DNA of 64,000 bases from Abelmoschus esculentus (GCA_035048815.1 JAUCBN010000042.1:9486001-9550000); one strand, 5' to 3'. Positions 1-11,725 are shown, counted from the stretch's first letter. The notes: generated by a model from the letters alone, not told the origin. A program made the numbers and translations.

Positions 1-1020
1 GAGTACACTCCACCTGATGTAGAGTATATTTCTATTTGAACATCTCTATTTGTTACCTTATTTAATGATAAATTCATCAAAAGTAACATCTCTGTTATAA
101 ATTATCTTCTTTGTGTCTAAACACTAAAGACAAAACCCCTTCATTCCGTGAGTGATTCCCTTGAAGAGAGTCTTTTTTGCTCTAAGATCAAGCTTTGAGT
201 CCTTCACATGATAGTATGCAATAAATCTAAATACATGTAAGAAATCATGATCTGTAGTGGTTTTTCCAAACCATACTTTCAATGATGTTTTTTACTTCAA
301 TCGCCGATGACGTTAGACGATTGATGAGATGACTAACATATGTCATAGCCTTACCCCAAAATGATATTTTTAATCTAGAAATGAATAATATGCATCGGAA
401 TTTTTCAAGTAACGTTTGATTCATACGCTCTATCACCCCATTCTATTATGGTATATGTCTAACAATAAAGTGTCAAACAAAATCATACTCTTGACAAACG
501 TCAAAGAGCGGAGCACTTGTATATTTCCCTCTATTGTTCATCCTATGTCATTTAATCTTCTTGTCAATATAGGTTTTAATAAAAAAAAATTATCTTAGGA
601 AAACTTTGAGCACCTCATCTTTAGACTTCAATGTATACACCAGACTCTTTCGGAATAGTCATAAACAAAATTTACAAAATAATGTTTTCCTCCCAATAAT
701 GTTTTAGAAGTATCCCATACATCTGAGTGAATATAATCCAAAATACCTTTCGTATTATGAATAGCGATGCCGAATTTTACTCTCTTCTACTTCCCCAGAA
801 CACAATACTCAAAAAATTTTAATTTGCAAGTCTTTGCAACTTTCAACAATTCTTGATTTGCGAGAATTTGCAAGGATTTCTCATCAATATGTACCAACTG
901 TATATATCATAACATGATTGAATCCAATCTGTCTCCCTCAAAAGCTACTGCTTATGCTCCAATAATTGTACTAACTTGATAGTAACACAAGTTATTTTTT
1001 TGATGACCTCAATTATCACC
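1..1020 (-). pseudogene. copia integrase fragment
   Basis: Minus-strand translation in several frames gives a GAG-pre-integrase and integrase core. Around 960 it reads as the region just after protease (KNNLCYYQ-like), around 650-720 it gives YIHSDVWDTSKT-like sequence that includes the first catalytic Asp, and at 436-245 it gives IERMNQTLLEK, which carries the catalytic Glu, followed by the family's HLINRL block. Stops and frame changes occur between these blocks, so no integrase could be made. The reading runs out of the window at base 1. Confidence 0.85.
1016..1020. repeat. target-site duplication TCACC, left copy
   Basis: TCACC directly precedes the solo LTR at 1021 and is repeated at 3118-3122 directly after it. 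When the LTR and one copy are removed the copia reading continues on both sides, which supports the boundaries. Confidence 0.8.
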
Positions 1021-3117
1021 TATAACAGTCCAAAAATTGAACTAAGAGAAAATCCTAATTTCTTTTTGTTCCCAAATTTGAAAACCTAGTTTGTTTTAAA
1101 TTAGGTTTATTCTTGATGATATTTTCGGGTTTTTGCTTGAATCCTAAACCTAGTAGGAGTAAAATTTAATTTTGGTATAACTTGGTCTCATGTTTGCTGT
1201 TCCATCTCCCCTTCCTCTTATTATCAGTCTCCTTTCGTCTTCCCTGATCATCGATGTTCAGCATCGTGATCGACAGCCATAGTTAGGTAACTCTTTTCTC
1301 TTGCTTGCGTTGCGAAGGAAAGGGATGCTCAGTGTCGGGATTGTTACCAAAACCTCGGTTTTGAGGGTTTTTGGTCTTGTTCAGATCGAGAGTCTTGTGA
1401 GGAGTTTAGATCATCGTTTAAGGCTAGGATGTTAGGGTTTTCGAGTGAGATGTAAGGACGGTTGAGTTGCGCCGCCATCGCTGGATTCTCCAGTGGTGAG
1501 GACATCGGTAGTGGAGGTTTAGGTGGGGTAGGGTTTGGATTTTCTTTTGAGTTTGATGTTGTGGGTGAGTGTTGTCGGAGGTGTGAGGAGAGGTAGTAGG
1601 AGCATCATCGATGACTCCTTGGATCATCGTCGGCGACCTTGGTGGTCATGATCCTTTAGAAGATAGGTGGTTCAGTTGCTGTGATGGGCTGAGGATTAGG
1701 GTTTGTTAGGTTTAGTTAGTAGGTTGTGAGAAAAAAGATGAACCGAAAGGGTTCTATAGGAGTAGGGAAATCGAACCGGCTCTCTAAACTGAACCATTAA
1801 GACACATGGACCAACCCGTACCCGTGACCCGTACCCGTACCTGTGACCCACACCCGACCCGGAAACCTGAACCGGAAACCCGACCCGTGAATCGAATATT
1901 TGGATCTATGCTGACATCATCAATAACATCAGCCGTGATGTCAGTCGTTGACCCTTTGACCGTTGACCTGCCCGTTGACTTTTCGACCCGAGTTGACTTT
2001 TGTCGAAAGACCTTATTTTAACTATTTTCAACGTTCTGAGTCTGTTTTTGCAGTGTTTTTTGTCAAATTCAAACCTGAAAGCCCTGTTTTGACCCTTTTA
2101 AGTTATAACTTGTATTAGTGGACTTGAATAAGAATTTAATTAGGAATCTTATGGTCTTTTTCAAACGATGCGGTCTCTAAAAAGGACGTTCTACCTTCAC
2201 TGCCTCCATCACGGGTTCAAACGGCTCCTGCAAGCACCGCTTGAGACTCTAACTCAGCTACGGCAGGACCTAGCTCAGATCGTGGGAAACGTCTGTGTCA
2301 GTAGTAATACGAGTGTTTTGAGAGGTGTTTTCTCTTCTTGTGCTAGATTGTGTTCTGTGATTAATTACTTATTGTGATACTGAATTCTTGAAATTTTCTG
2401 TGATATTGTGATTAGACTATCTGAGTTGTGCGTTCCATATTTTATATAATATTTTATGCTGAGACATTTGATTTCATTTGCATTAATTGCATTACATGTG
2501 CATGGGGTGGATTATACGGGGGAAGGTGGTTATACCATACTGTGATTTGGAGAAATAAGGGGAGAGGGGTTCTAGGGAACTACCTTCACTGTGATCGGTT
2601 GAATTTGCGACCACTATGTTTGGCGTTCAGAGTATTAGACTGCATTCTCTGTGACATTGCATCCATCACTCTTTGAGTCATTTATTACGATTATTTACAT
2701 GTTATATAACTGTAACTGTGAACTAAATGCTTATGTGTTTTGTGACCGCACTATAGAGACACACTGGACTTTATAGCTCACCCTGTTTATTTAATGCTTC
2801 AGATACTCGACCCTAGGAGTTGGTTATCGGAGATCTCAATCATATACTTATTTTCAATTATTTTCATTACGTTAGTTATCAGAGATTTTACGTTATTGTT
2901 TTGGGAACATTAGGGATCGGATTATTTTAAGTTACATGCATCAATTTGGATATTTGGTTTATTATTATTATTAAAGATATTTAATTATAAACTATGGTTT
3001 AACGATTATAATATAATTTGGTATTTTGAAATCACTTTCTGGTTTACTTATCGACCAAGTTATTATATATTAATTTATAACCTAAAGTACGCCTCAAGTC
3101 AAGAACAAGGGGTTACA
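1021..3117 (+). mobile_element. solo LTR, gypsy type, 2.1 kb
   Basis: The stretch begins TATAACAGTCC and ends GGGGTTACA. This matches the plant gypsy LTR form TGTAACAG...TTACA with the first TG changed to TA. It is bordered by a 5-bp duplication TCACC and breaks the copia protease reading. The plus orientation is inferred from the start motif and from a 'stop-and-polyA-like' block near 2760-2820 typical of these LTR 3' halves. No internal domain is present, so it is best explained as LTR-LTR recombination. Short open frames inside it are not credible genes. Confidence 0.75.
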
Positions 3118-3122
3118 TCACC

Positions 3123-4248
3123 AATGTACCAAATATGATTTTTAAAATTTTATCTCTTATAGTAACGGCTAAGCCTTTAGATTTCAAGTCTCCCAACGAG
3201 ATGATATTCTTTTATTAAACTAGGTACATAACGAACATTAGTCAAAACTTTAGTTGATCCATATTGATTCTTCAATCAAATTGAACATATCCCAACGATT
3301 TTACAAACATTTTCATTGACCATATAAACATTTCCTCCATTTAAGTTTGCTAAATTAGAGAACCATTTCCAGTTAGGGGACATTTGATAGGTGCAACCCG
3401 AATTCAATATTCACTCATCTGAATGGAAAGTTGATGGTGAAGCAACTAGTGATATTTCAAAGTTACTAGTATCATGCTCTGCAACACATGCATCTAGAGT
3501 AACATTTTGTTTTCTCTTTAGCTTCGAATAATCTTTCTTCCAATGGTCTTTCTCATGGCAGAAGGCACATTCATCTTTCTCAAGTCTAGACTTTTACTTT
3601 GATCTCCCTCTCCACTTTGATATTTGGCTTTTCGATCGACTTCTTGTCACCATGGCCTCTGCTGTATTATTCTTGTTCTTTATCTTGGTTTTCTTTTTAA
3701 GTTCGTAACTATACAAAAAAACAGTTGCATCTTTAAAGAATACCTCTTCCTTTCTATAAAGTAACGTTGTTTCAAGGTGTATAAATTCATCTTGAAGTGT
3801 TGAAAACAACATTACAGTCAAATTTTCATCTTTGAAAGTTTAATCATGCCCAATAAGTCTGACACTAACTCATTACAGACATTGATGTGTTCATTCATAC
3901 TAGTCTCTGATTGATAATCAAATCTAAACAATGTTTTATTCATGTAGAGACAATTCTAAGAGCTTTTCTTTAAAAAATTTCCTCTTAATGCTTTCCATAG
4001 TTTGCATGCAGAGTCTCATTCTTATAGATATACTTCTGCTCCATAGAAAGACAAGATCGAATTGTACCACAAGTCATACGATTGATTATTTTCCAATCAT
4101 TCCTTATCATATATACGAATTTTTCTTCTTCAATGGCAACGTCTAAACCTTATTGGAATAAAGCATCTAGCATCTTACCTTTCCACATGCTGAAATGATC
4201 GGATCCATCGAACAACTCTACCGAGAAGCTTGAATTTGACATCATCAT
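3123..4248 (-). pseudogene. copia gag and protease, decayed
   Basis: Gag probably starts at the ATG cluster 4240-4248 and reads SFSVELFDGSDHF, then breaks at a stop in the DALFQ block (TAA). The segment 3821-3594 is open and gives the typical ETTLLYRKEE and SYELKKK blocks. The zinc knuckle near 3535-3575 reads CAFCHEKDHWKKDY, so the last Cys of CX2CX4HX4C is Tyr. The protease active site near 3385-3410 reads ILNSGCTYQMSPN, so the catalytic Asp of the family's DSG is Asn, and the codon two before it is a stop in place of Trp. The reading continues to LESKGLAVTIRD just before the solo LTR. Confidence 0.85.
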
Positions 4249-4497
4249 CCTTAATGGTACAATAAAAGAGCTTGATACCCCATTTGATCCGTCTTTTTCT
4301 ATGACAACGAACAATATTCAACAATAAGAACTGGATATTGAGAACACTACACTATGTAAGTTCCTAGGAAAGAGAGGTGGATCACACGAAAAACTTAAAT
4401 GCCAAGTCTTTCATAGACAGAACTTTCCTAGACATGCACTATCACAATATCAAACTTCTTTTTAGCAACTGAGCAATCGAGATAACCTTCACTGAAA

Positions 4498-4510
4498 CTT
4501 TGATACCAAT
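4498..4510 (-). other. primer-binding site, initiator tRNA-Met type
   Basis: Directly inside the 5' LTR the minus strand reads ATTGGTATCAAAG. The TGGTATCA part fits the 3' end of plant initiator tRNA-Met, the usual primer of TNT1-like copia elements. Confidence 0.75.
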
Positions 4511-5163
4511 TGTTGGGGAAACCAGGTTATTTTCCACACGAATGTAGCTTCAAAGCCGAGTTGAAATGTCAAGATTGAAACTACCAAATTTTTCACAGTA
4601 GACAAACCTGTTAAACAATTGAATATTGCAATCCAATGAAAAACCTCAATATTAAACAACCAAAATAAATAATGGAGAGAACACACAATATTTATGAGGT
4701 TCGACAAAATACCTACTCCTCGGTCACCACCACCGGATGATAACTTTACTACTACCGAAATGGTACAAACAAATGTAATTCCTAAGAATTTCCAAATACA
4801 ACAAACGGGAGAAGAAAGAATCAAATGAGAGAGATGTTTGAAATTTTAGGATGACTCACATTGTTATAGTTATCCCTATTTATAGGTAAGTCATAGGGAC
4901 CAACTTACAAATAATACAAAGTTTAGGGACTCAAATATAATTTTCGCACATACCATTTAATATGAAATTAAATGATTCCATTTAATGCAAATTAAATGGA
5001 TTATGACACTCTTACATTTCAAGCCATATTAACATATACGTTTTGATTAATTAAGTGCTCATATTGACTCAATTAAAAGTATGATAGACATATTAATACT
5101 AACTCATAGTTAAATTATCATTTTAGTAGTTTGCTCAAAAATTAATTAAGTTGACCTTTAACA
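4511..5163 (-). repeat. 5' LTR of the left copia element
   Basis: The plus strand starts TGTTGGGG and ends TTTAACA, so on the minus strand the LTR reads TGTTAAA...CCCCAACA, about 650 bases with short inverted ends. It adjoins the primer-binding site and holds a TATA box. An open frame at 4489-4824 inside it is chance. Confidence 0.8.
4875..4884 (-). promoter_or_regulatory. TATA box in the copia LTR
   Basis: The minus strand reads TATAAATAGG about 280 bases into the LTR, which is a good plant TATA box in the position expected at the U3/R border. Confidence 0.6.
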
Positions 5164-5660
5164 AAAAAAAAATGTAAGTTATGGAATGACTCTGTCGTCT
5201 GTCTGTAAGTTTATTCCGTCAGTCATTCTAAATGCAAATATATATACATTCATATGTTATGGGATTAAAATAATCTACTCATTGATCCGATGATGAGGGG
5301 CGAAGAAGATAGATATATGCATGTAACATCATGTTCCCTGAGAATATAAACTACCTGCATACTGCTACTCTAGGAAATTAAATAGACCATCTATCCAATA
5401 AACATTTAGCCAGTACTCTACAAAGTTCATGTACTTGGTTGGAACTCGGAAAGAAATCAATGAAAATATGGCAAATCAATGATTCACGACAATTCATTAC
5501 TTTCCAGGATAAATGGAATCAGTTGTCTAATACAGCAAAAGGTTTTACAGAATATAGCATTTCTCAGAAGAAGACCAGCTGCCTCACTTTACTTGGTAAT
5601 TGCATAAAGGTTTATAGTTAGTTCCAAGGTTTCTCGTTGAAAAACGTAATGAAGGAAATC
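5164..5660. other. intergenic, nothing recognised
   Basis: Lies between the copia LTR and the 3' end of the small gene. It includes an A run at the left edge and unique-looking sequence that probably contains the small gene's 3' UTR. A 60-codon plus-strand frame (5439-5621) has no recognisable features. Confidence 0.5.
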
Positions 5661-5666
5661 AAGATT

Positions 5667-5891
5667 TTATGCACCACAAGCAGCTCCACATCCAGCACCC
5701 CCACAGCCTGCCGCACATCCTCCACCATGTATACCTGTGTCAACTGATGAGGTGGTTTTCTCCTTCGATACTCCGTCTGCACACGAGAATATCATGGCCA
5801 AAATCGAAGAAAGGGTCACCAGAGCTGCCCACAAGACTAGGAGAACACCGCCGGAATCCATATCGGTAACTACCTTCAGTTCCCTGACCAT
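5667..5891 (-). CDS. small membrane protein with Cys/Gly-rich tail
   Basis: Single-exon minus-strand frame of 74 codons. A more likely start is the Met at codon 11 (base 5861), giving about 64 residues that begin MDSGG; the ten upstream residues look like translated leader. Seen: a hydrophobic helix (LLVLWAALVTLSSILAMIF), a Cys at its inner end, a short polar stretch, and a C-terminal tail in which four Cys are spaced three to four residues apart among Gly and Ala. Such small plant proteins with one helix and a Cys/Gly/Ala tail are known but mostly without assigned function; I do not recognise a named family. A single transmembrane anchor with an S-acylated or metal-binding tail is inference. 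A TATA box lies about 70 bases upstream. The reticulon gene is upstream in the same orientation. Confidence 0.6.
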   Translation of the reverse strand: MVRELKVVTDMDSGGVLLVLWAALVTLSSILAMIFSCADGVSKEKTTSSVDTGIHGGGCAAGCGGAGCGAACGA

Positions 5892-5958
5892 GTTCTCTTT
5901 CTCTCTGTATGTTCTCCTTGAGTGAAATGATCATTTAAAGACTCATGTAGTCAGTCTT

Positions 5959-5968
5959 CTTATATACA
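5959..5968 (-). promoter_or_regulatory. TATA box of the small gene
   Basis: The minus strand reads TGTATATAAG here, which would place transcription start near 5930 and give a leader of about 40-70 bases depending on the start codon used. Confidence 0.5.
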
Positions 5969-6861
5969 TTCTATTAGCTAGGCCACTGACTTAGCATTAG
6001 TATATAATAATAATATTATATTTCCTTAACTTCCCACTCAGCTTTTAGTGATTCCTCTTGCTTGCACTAGAATTGGCAGGTATAAACCACCAGAAATGGA
6101 CATGAAATATCAGTACTGGGTCAACAATCAGATGCACCACTGCAAATGTATCACGTCTGATGCATATATACATGTACTTCCACTTTCTTGTCACTCAAAT
6201 TCTGATAAAGATACAAGCTATATGTTGACAGCCAAAACCTGCTTTTTGAATCCATGGCAGTGATCAGCACTAATTAGAAAGTTGGTCAGTGGACACCATC
6301 TTGAATATGTATAAATTAATATATAATTCTCAATTATTGAAGTAGAACTTTTCATTAACAGTAGCTTGAGCAGGCTGGAACTGGTCCAATCTTATCCCAA
6401 GTAACTGTGGGCAAAGGAGAGTTTAAAATGCAATTGTTTTGTAATTAGTGGACACTTCTCAAAGGCAGCTTTAATGATAGAAACTTTTAAGATTTTCCAC
6501 ATCCATGAAGTTTGAAGTGGTCAATTTGCTTATGTTTACAGATTGCATCACAAAACACATGTATGTACCACTCACCCATTGTGGACCAGAAGTAGTGGTG
6601 TAAATGTGGACAGCAAATGTACTGCATTATGAGGTAAAAAATGGATTTACGAACGGATTGTTCAAGTGGTAAGCAGTTTGATATTGCTTAAACAAGTCTT
6701 CTTGTGTATGTAAAAAATTCTTGTTGGGAGACTCGCCCATCAAATCCAACTATATGACACAGGTCTCCTTGGTACAAATTAATTAGGATCTCCTTACTAT
6801 TTGGGTAAACAGAGGATTGATTTGGATTTGGGAACTGAGTATATAGTAAATGTACATCGGT
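5969..6861. other. intergenic between the small gene and the reticulon gene
   Basis: No further gene seen. It should hold the promoter of the small gene and the 3' flank of the reticulon gene. Open frames here (6048-6263 plus, 6688-6945 minus) show no family features. Confidence 0.5.
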
Positions 6862-6867
6862 TTTATT
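6862..6867 (-). terminator. candidate poly(A) signal AATAAA
   Basis: AATAAA on the minus strand about 80 bases after the reticulon stop codon, a reasonable distance for a plant near-upstream element. Confidence 0.4.
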
Positions 6868-6946
6868 CATTAGATCGGCAATCAAACATGTATATGGAAA
6901 TGTACATATGCAATCTGCAATAGAAACAAAGACAGTTTTTGACAAT

Positions 6947-8024
6947 TTACAGGTGTTTCTTCTCCTTCACTGGTCCTCTGGGTATCTTGTTAAGAACTCT
7001 CGAGTCAAATCTCTTGTACATTTTGCTCACCTTTCGGCTCATTTTCCCTGCATGGTAATCGACTTCGTTCTCGTATCGACTGTACAGATATGGCAGCGTT
7101 CCCAAGCTCACAAACCCTTTAAATTTCATTCAATCAACAAAAACTAATTACTTCAATGTGCTCTAATCTCTATGCTTTAAAATAATTAATAGTTATGAGA
7201 TGATGAATCTTACCAAGGAAGAGGAGATTCACAAAGTCGAAATAAGATCCGATCACTGATATTACGTACAGAGAAATAATCACCTGTAAATTACCACAAG
7301 TTTCGAAATTTAAAATTCGATCAATACAGACTACAGAGACCGGAACATAATTAAACAGAACCAAAGTCGAAATATATGGTATGGAGATTTTGATGGTGGT
7401 ACCAGGAAGAAGTTGACAGGGTCATTTCCACCAGCGACGTGGAGAATTTTTTTCAAGAACTGATTGAACCTCCGATGGAAGACGGAAACAACTTCGTAGA
7501 AGACGGTTTCATTCGACAACAACTCGGGGATACTTGGACGATTCCTGGACACATATTGTGAATCAACTACAGAACAAGGGTTTACATGCTGACACATGAA
7601 TGGGAAATCAATATTATGTTAATCAAGTGGTGAAGTAAAAAGAAAATAGTTGTACCATCCAAAATAATCGGCAGAAAAGCACCATATGAAGATGACAAGC
7701 ATGGTGGTGATGAAGATGTGACAGAAGAGGGTGACGAAGTTGTACTCGACGACCTCGAAAAGGAACCATATCGACGTCACTCCCAATAGTAAAGCTGCCG
7801 ACTCCTTCGGGTTCCTCCACAGCAAAACGTTAGCCACTGAAATAAATTGCACATTGTTAATGAAGTGGTACCAAGAGGATCACCATTCACAAATTGTATG
7901 TATATAATGAGGTCGTACCTTTTCCTCTTCCAAGAATGTCATCCATTGGCCTATGACGTCCAAAGAGCTTTACCTGTGGGGTGGTCTCATTGTCGGACTC
8001 CGACGATGATTCTAATATCGGCAT
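6947..8024 (-). CDS. reticulon-like protein (RTNLB), five exons
   Basis: Exons on the minus strand: 8024-7919, 7836-7656, 7544-7403, 7283-7214 and 7116-6947. All four introns (82, 111, 119 and 97 bases) are GT-AG, the phases agree and the joined frame is 669 bases, 222 residues. The product has the plant reticulon order: a short acidic N terminus starting MPILESSSESD, the KLFGRHRPMDDILG block, the VANVLLWRN start of the reticulon domain, two long hydrophobic hairpins separated by a hydrophilic loop (IPELLSNE), a YLYSRYENEVD block and an IPRGPVKEKKHL end. Family proteins bend and tubulate the ER membrane; the final KKHL fits a dilysine ER-retrieval signal. I chose the Met at 8024 over the one at 8078 because it matches the family's MP start, lies in an AACAATGCC context, and a TATA-like site near 8105 puts the first Met at or before transcription start. 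Of the splice acceptors, the one at 7545 restores the family reading; a nearer CAG at about 7578 leads to a stop. Confidence 0.88.
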
Positions 8025-8101
8025 TGTTGACTCTGTATATACTTGTTGATATGGAATTGAATGGAATGTTTGTATCAATCACCACTTTCCTTGAACCGAT
8101 C

Positions 8102-8108
8102 TTATATG
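8102..8108 (-). promoter_or_regulatory. TATA-like box of the reticulon gene
   Basis: The minus strand reads CATATAAG about 80 bases upstream of the chosen start codon. Weak but well placed. Confidence 0.35.
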
Positions 8109-8149
8109 CTAGAATGCATGGGTTCCAAGCTTGGAGTGAAAGCAAGTGA

Positions 8150-9148
8150 ATCGTGGGAATAATGAAGAAAGGAATGGCTTGGGGGGGTTAATTTCCTTTG
8201 CAAAGGTTAGATATGACTTTGCATGCCCGACACTTTGTGAATCTTAGCTTTCCAAAACCAATAGGTTGCATCAACTTTTCATATACTCTTACTTATATTA
8301 ACATGGAGTTTATGCAATAGCTTCTTCTTAGTTTATAACCTTTTTCATTGGATATAGTTTCAGTCATATCTAGAAGCACAAGCACCGACGCGTATGTTTA
8401 TTTGAAACTAGATTTGTAATAGAAAATATTTTGATATACAAGACAAAGTTTGTGTGAAGTTTAAACCAACTTTTGAAATTTAATGGTTAGTGATTTAAAT
8501 TATGATTTAGAGTTTAATAGTTTATGATTAAAATTTACTCTCTATCTTATATATGGTGTCCACTATAAACTTTTAAAAATTAAAATTTTAAAATTTTGAC
8601 CATAGTTATTTTAAATATTTTAATTTATTAAATTTTATAAAATATATATTTTTAAACTATTTAAAAACATATTTTTATATTTTTATCAATTATAGATTTG
8701 AAGTTATAATGAGTCAAAATTAAAAAAATCAATAATAAAGTAACAAAAGAGAGGGAAAAAATATAATTTAAGATTTAAAATTTAAATCATTTACAATTAA
8801 TTATCGGTTAGTTTTGAGTTTACAAAGAAAACACCAAACAGAGGAACGTAACATGTGACGTGTTCCTTTTTGCCTTACACTTTTGAGGTAAAATAAGAAG
8901 AAAAAATGACAGATTAAACCATTTCTCTCAAGGAACAATATGTGAATCAAGTATATTTTAGGGGTCTATTTTCTAGTAAAGCAATTTTTTTATAAAGTCC
9001 TAATTTTTTAGAATTTAAAAGCCAGATTTTAATAACTTTTTATACATTTATAATACAACTTTCTATTATCATATGGGACTAAAAATGTATTTAGTTTTTA
9101 TGTATACACGGTTAAACTTGTGTAAGAGTTATATTAATAGGATAATTA
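8150..9148. other. AT-rich upstream region, no gene seen
   Basis: Upstream flank of the reticulon gene. It becomes strongly AT-rich after about 8440 and holds no credible frame or recognised element. Confidence 0.5.
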
Positions 9149-9890
9149 GGTGATCATTCCTGTAGTTTTTCTTATGAAAAATAATTTAATTGAAATTTCA
9201 TTTGAAGTAGTTATTAATTATACGTTGAACTTTTGAAATTTTTAATCTTTATTAATTAATTTAATAATATTCAACAATGTTCTGTATTAGTAGTATTCAA
9301 TGATGTTCGATGTACGTGGTAGACTCATCCTAAGGTAGAAAAATTCTACAACGGGTGTCGAACACTGTTAAACACCACTAATAATCAACACCATTGAATA
9401 TTATTAAATTGATTAATAAAGATTAAAAATCTCAAAAGACTTAATATATAATTAATAATTATTTAAAAAATTTAATTAAAATATTTTTATAGAAAAAACT
9501 ACATAAGTGATTATTCAACTATCACCCTTTTTTCTATGTTGGTCATGTAACTAAATTTTTTATCAAAATTATCACTAACATTTTTTTCGTTATTATTTTG
9601 GTCACCAACTGTCAAATATTTAAAGAAAACTATAATATGACATGGTTTAATAACAATTTTAGTCCCTGAATTTATTATATTATATCAGATAAATTCTAAT
9701 AGAAAATAATTATCAAATATTTAAACTAAACCCCAAATTTTTTATCTTTTTCTGTTTCCTAGTAATTAATTTTTCAACTCTCTCTTTATTTCCCTTGCAT
9801 CTTTGAACAACTTATTAAGTTTTAAATTATAAAAGATCACTTTAATATATTATTTTTTAATTTTAATTTAGTTTCTTAGACTTTCCTCAA
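9149..9890. repeat. foldback element, copy A
   Basis: Bases 9149-9312 are the imperfect inverted complement of about 9353-9527. The turn holds the motif ATTCTACAACGGGTGTCG at 9343-9360. Sequence beyond the right arm (9528-9890) has no partner on the left here but is the inverted complement of 10925-11290 in copy B, so the left outer arm of copy A seems lost. No coding frame. An unclassified MITE-like family. Confidence 0.65.
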
Positions 9891-10924
9891 ACAATTCACA
9901 TACACTATTTTTTTTTATCATTTTCTATGTTTATCCACTCTATAAAAAAAATTATCGGCAATGATAAAAAAAAATCATAAAGTTAACCTACGAATCAAAA
10001 GGGATAAAAATTATTATTAATTAAAATACTATATTTCAATCTCAGTTACATTTTCCGGGAGAAAAAAATGAAATTATTAATAATAGTATCACTATATTCT
10101 AATCTTAATTTATTCTTTGATAAAATCATTGTATACAATTTGACTTTTTATTTGGTGAGTTTTTTTGGTTGAAGAGAAATTTGTGAGTCTGGAAAAATAG
10201 AAGATAAGTTTTTAAGAGATACGCATACAATTTCATAGTAATTGAGAAAGATACCGTGATGTTTTTAGTATATTATAATAAATTCATCAGTAAAAAAATA
10301 ATATTTTAAAGAAGATAAAACTAAATCTTTCGATGAGTTATAAGGATAAAAATATGATCACGTTTTTTATCAGTTATGTATTTAATATATATATTTGAGA
10401 TAATATTCAATACATTTACTTATTTAAAATGAGGATGAATACAATAATTTTATCGATTGATTTAAGATTAAAATATATTGAATTTATTAATAATAATTTT
10501 ATTTTTTTATTTTTTATTGGTCAGTTAAGTTTTTATGGTATTTTTTATTTAAAGATTCATTAACATATTAGAATTAATGTAACGATATTTTTAAAATTAA
10601 AAAAAATAAATTAATACGATAAAGTATCTCGTTCATTTTTCTTTATAAAAGTTGATTTTTAAGGAGATGTTCGTTTAAAAACTAGTATTTTAAAAATAAA
10701 AACTTGGGGAATTTTTAAAAAGTATGAGTGAAGACAAAATTTTGGAGTCAGACTTCACTCAAACTATTCGTATACACTAATTTTATCATTTTTATATTTA
10801 TCCGCTCCATAAAAAAGGACTATTAGCAATGATTGAAAAATTCCATGAAATTAAACACAATATATTGTTAAGCCGGGTAGATGAAAATGATAGAAAAAAT
10901 CAAAAAAATTAAATTAGATTTGAA
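9891..10924. repeat. AT-rich spacer with a direct repeat
   Basis: A block at about 9883-9975 (cttcctcaaac... to an A-rich end) recurs in direct orientation at about 10757-10855 with moderate divergence. Otherwise only AT-rich DNA, with no frame longer than chance. Confidence 0.5.
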
Positions 10925-11725
10925 AATAATAAATCATAAAATTAAGTAGTCTTTTATAATTTGAAATTTAGTAAATTGTTCAAAGATGTATAAGAAATAA
11001 AGAGAGAGTTGACAAATTAATTTTCAAAAGTAGTCTTGCAAGAGAAAGAAGATAAGGGATAAAAAATTTAGGATTTAGTCCAAATATTTGATAAGTTATT
11101 TTTTATTAGGATTAATATGACATAATATATTAATTTTAGTGACTAAAATTGTTATTAAATTCATTTCATATCACAATCTCCGTTAATTATTTAATAGTTG
11201 GTGATCAAAAAGATAATAAAATAAAACATTAGTGACGATTTTGACGAAAAAAATAGTTGGGTGATCAACACAAGAAAATGGTGATAATTGGATGACCATC
11301 TGTGTAGTTTTTCTTATGAAAAATAATTTAATTAAAATTTTATTTTAAGTAATTATTAATTATATTTTGAGTTTTTTAAAAATTTAATCTTTATTAAGGA
11401 AAATTCTACAACGGGTGTCGAACATCGTTGAACACCACTAACGCTGAACATTATTGAACATCATTAAATTAATTAATAGAGATTAAAAATTTTAGGGACT
11501 CAACGTATAATTAATAATTATTTAAAATAAAACTTTAATTAAATTATTTTTAAGAAAATATACACAATTGATCACTCAACTATCATTTTTTTTATTTCGA
11601 TCACACAATTAAATTTTTCATCAAAATTAATACTAATATTTTATTTCATTACTGTTTTATTCATCGATCCTTAAATATTTAACGGAGATTGTAACATGAC
11701 ATGGTTTAATAACTAAATCTTAATT
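10925..11725. repeat. foldback element, copy B
   Basis: Left arm about 10925-11395 and right arm about 11421-11725 are inverted complements around the turn motif ATTCTACAACGGGTGTCG at 11403-11420, identical to the motif in copy A. It is longer and more symmetrical than copy A. No coding capacity. Confidence 0.65.

Larger units (their letters stand above)
1..5163 (-). mobile_element. Ty1/copia retrotransposon, 3' part outside the window
   Basis: Read on the minus strand the order is 5' LTR (5163-4511), primer-binding site, gag, protease and integrase, leaving the window inside the region between integrase and reverse transcriptase. Gag resembles the TNT1-type copia gag: it begins with a Ser-Phe-Ser-Val-Glu-Leu-Phe-Asp-Gly stretch near 4248 and has a CCHC-like knuckle near 3550. 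Many stops and frameshifts make it non-functional. A 2.1-kb solo LTR sits in the middle. The right flank of the LTR starts with an A run (5164); the matching target duplication lies outside the window, so it cannot be checked. Confidence 0.9.

Noticed and set aside
1806..2021. Proline- and arginine-rich plus-strand frame
   Set aside because: It is inside a solo LTR, in a stretch of repeated ACCCG-type sequence; chance reading.
4489..4824. 111-codon minus-strand frame
   Set aside because: It lies across the copia LTR and the primer-binding site and has no family features.
6688..6945. 85-codon minus-strand frame after the reticulon gene
   Set aside because: It is downstream of the stop codon and a poly(A) signal lies inside it; likely 3' UTR and flank.
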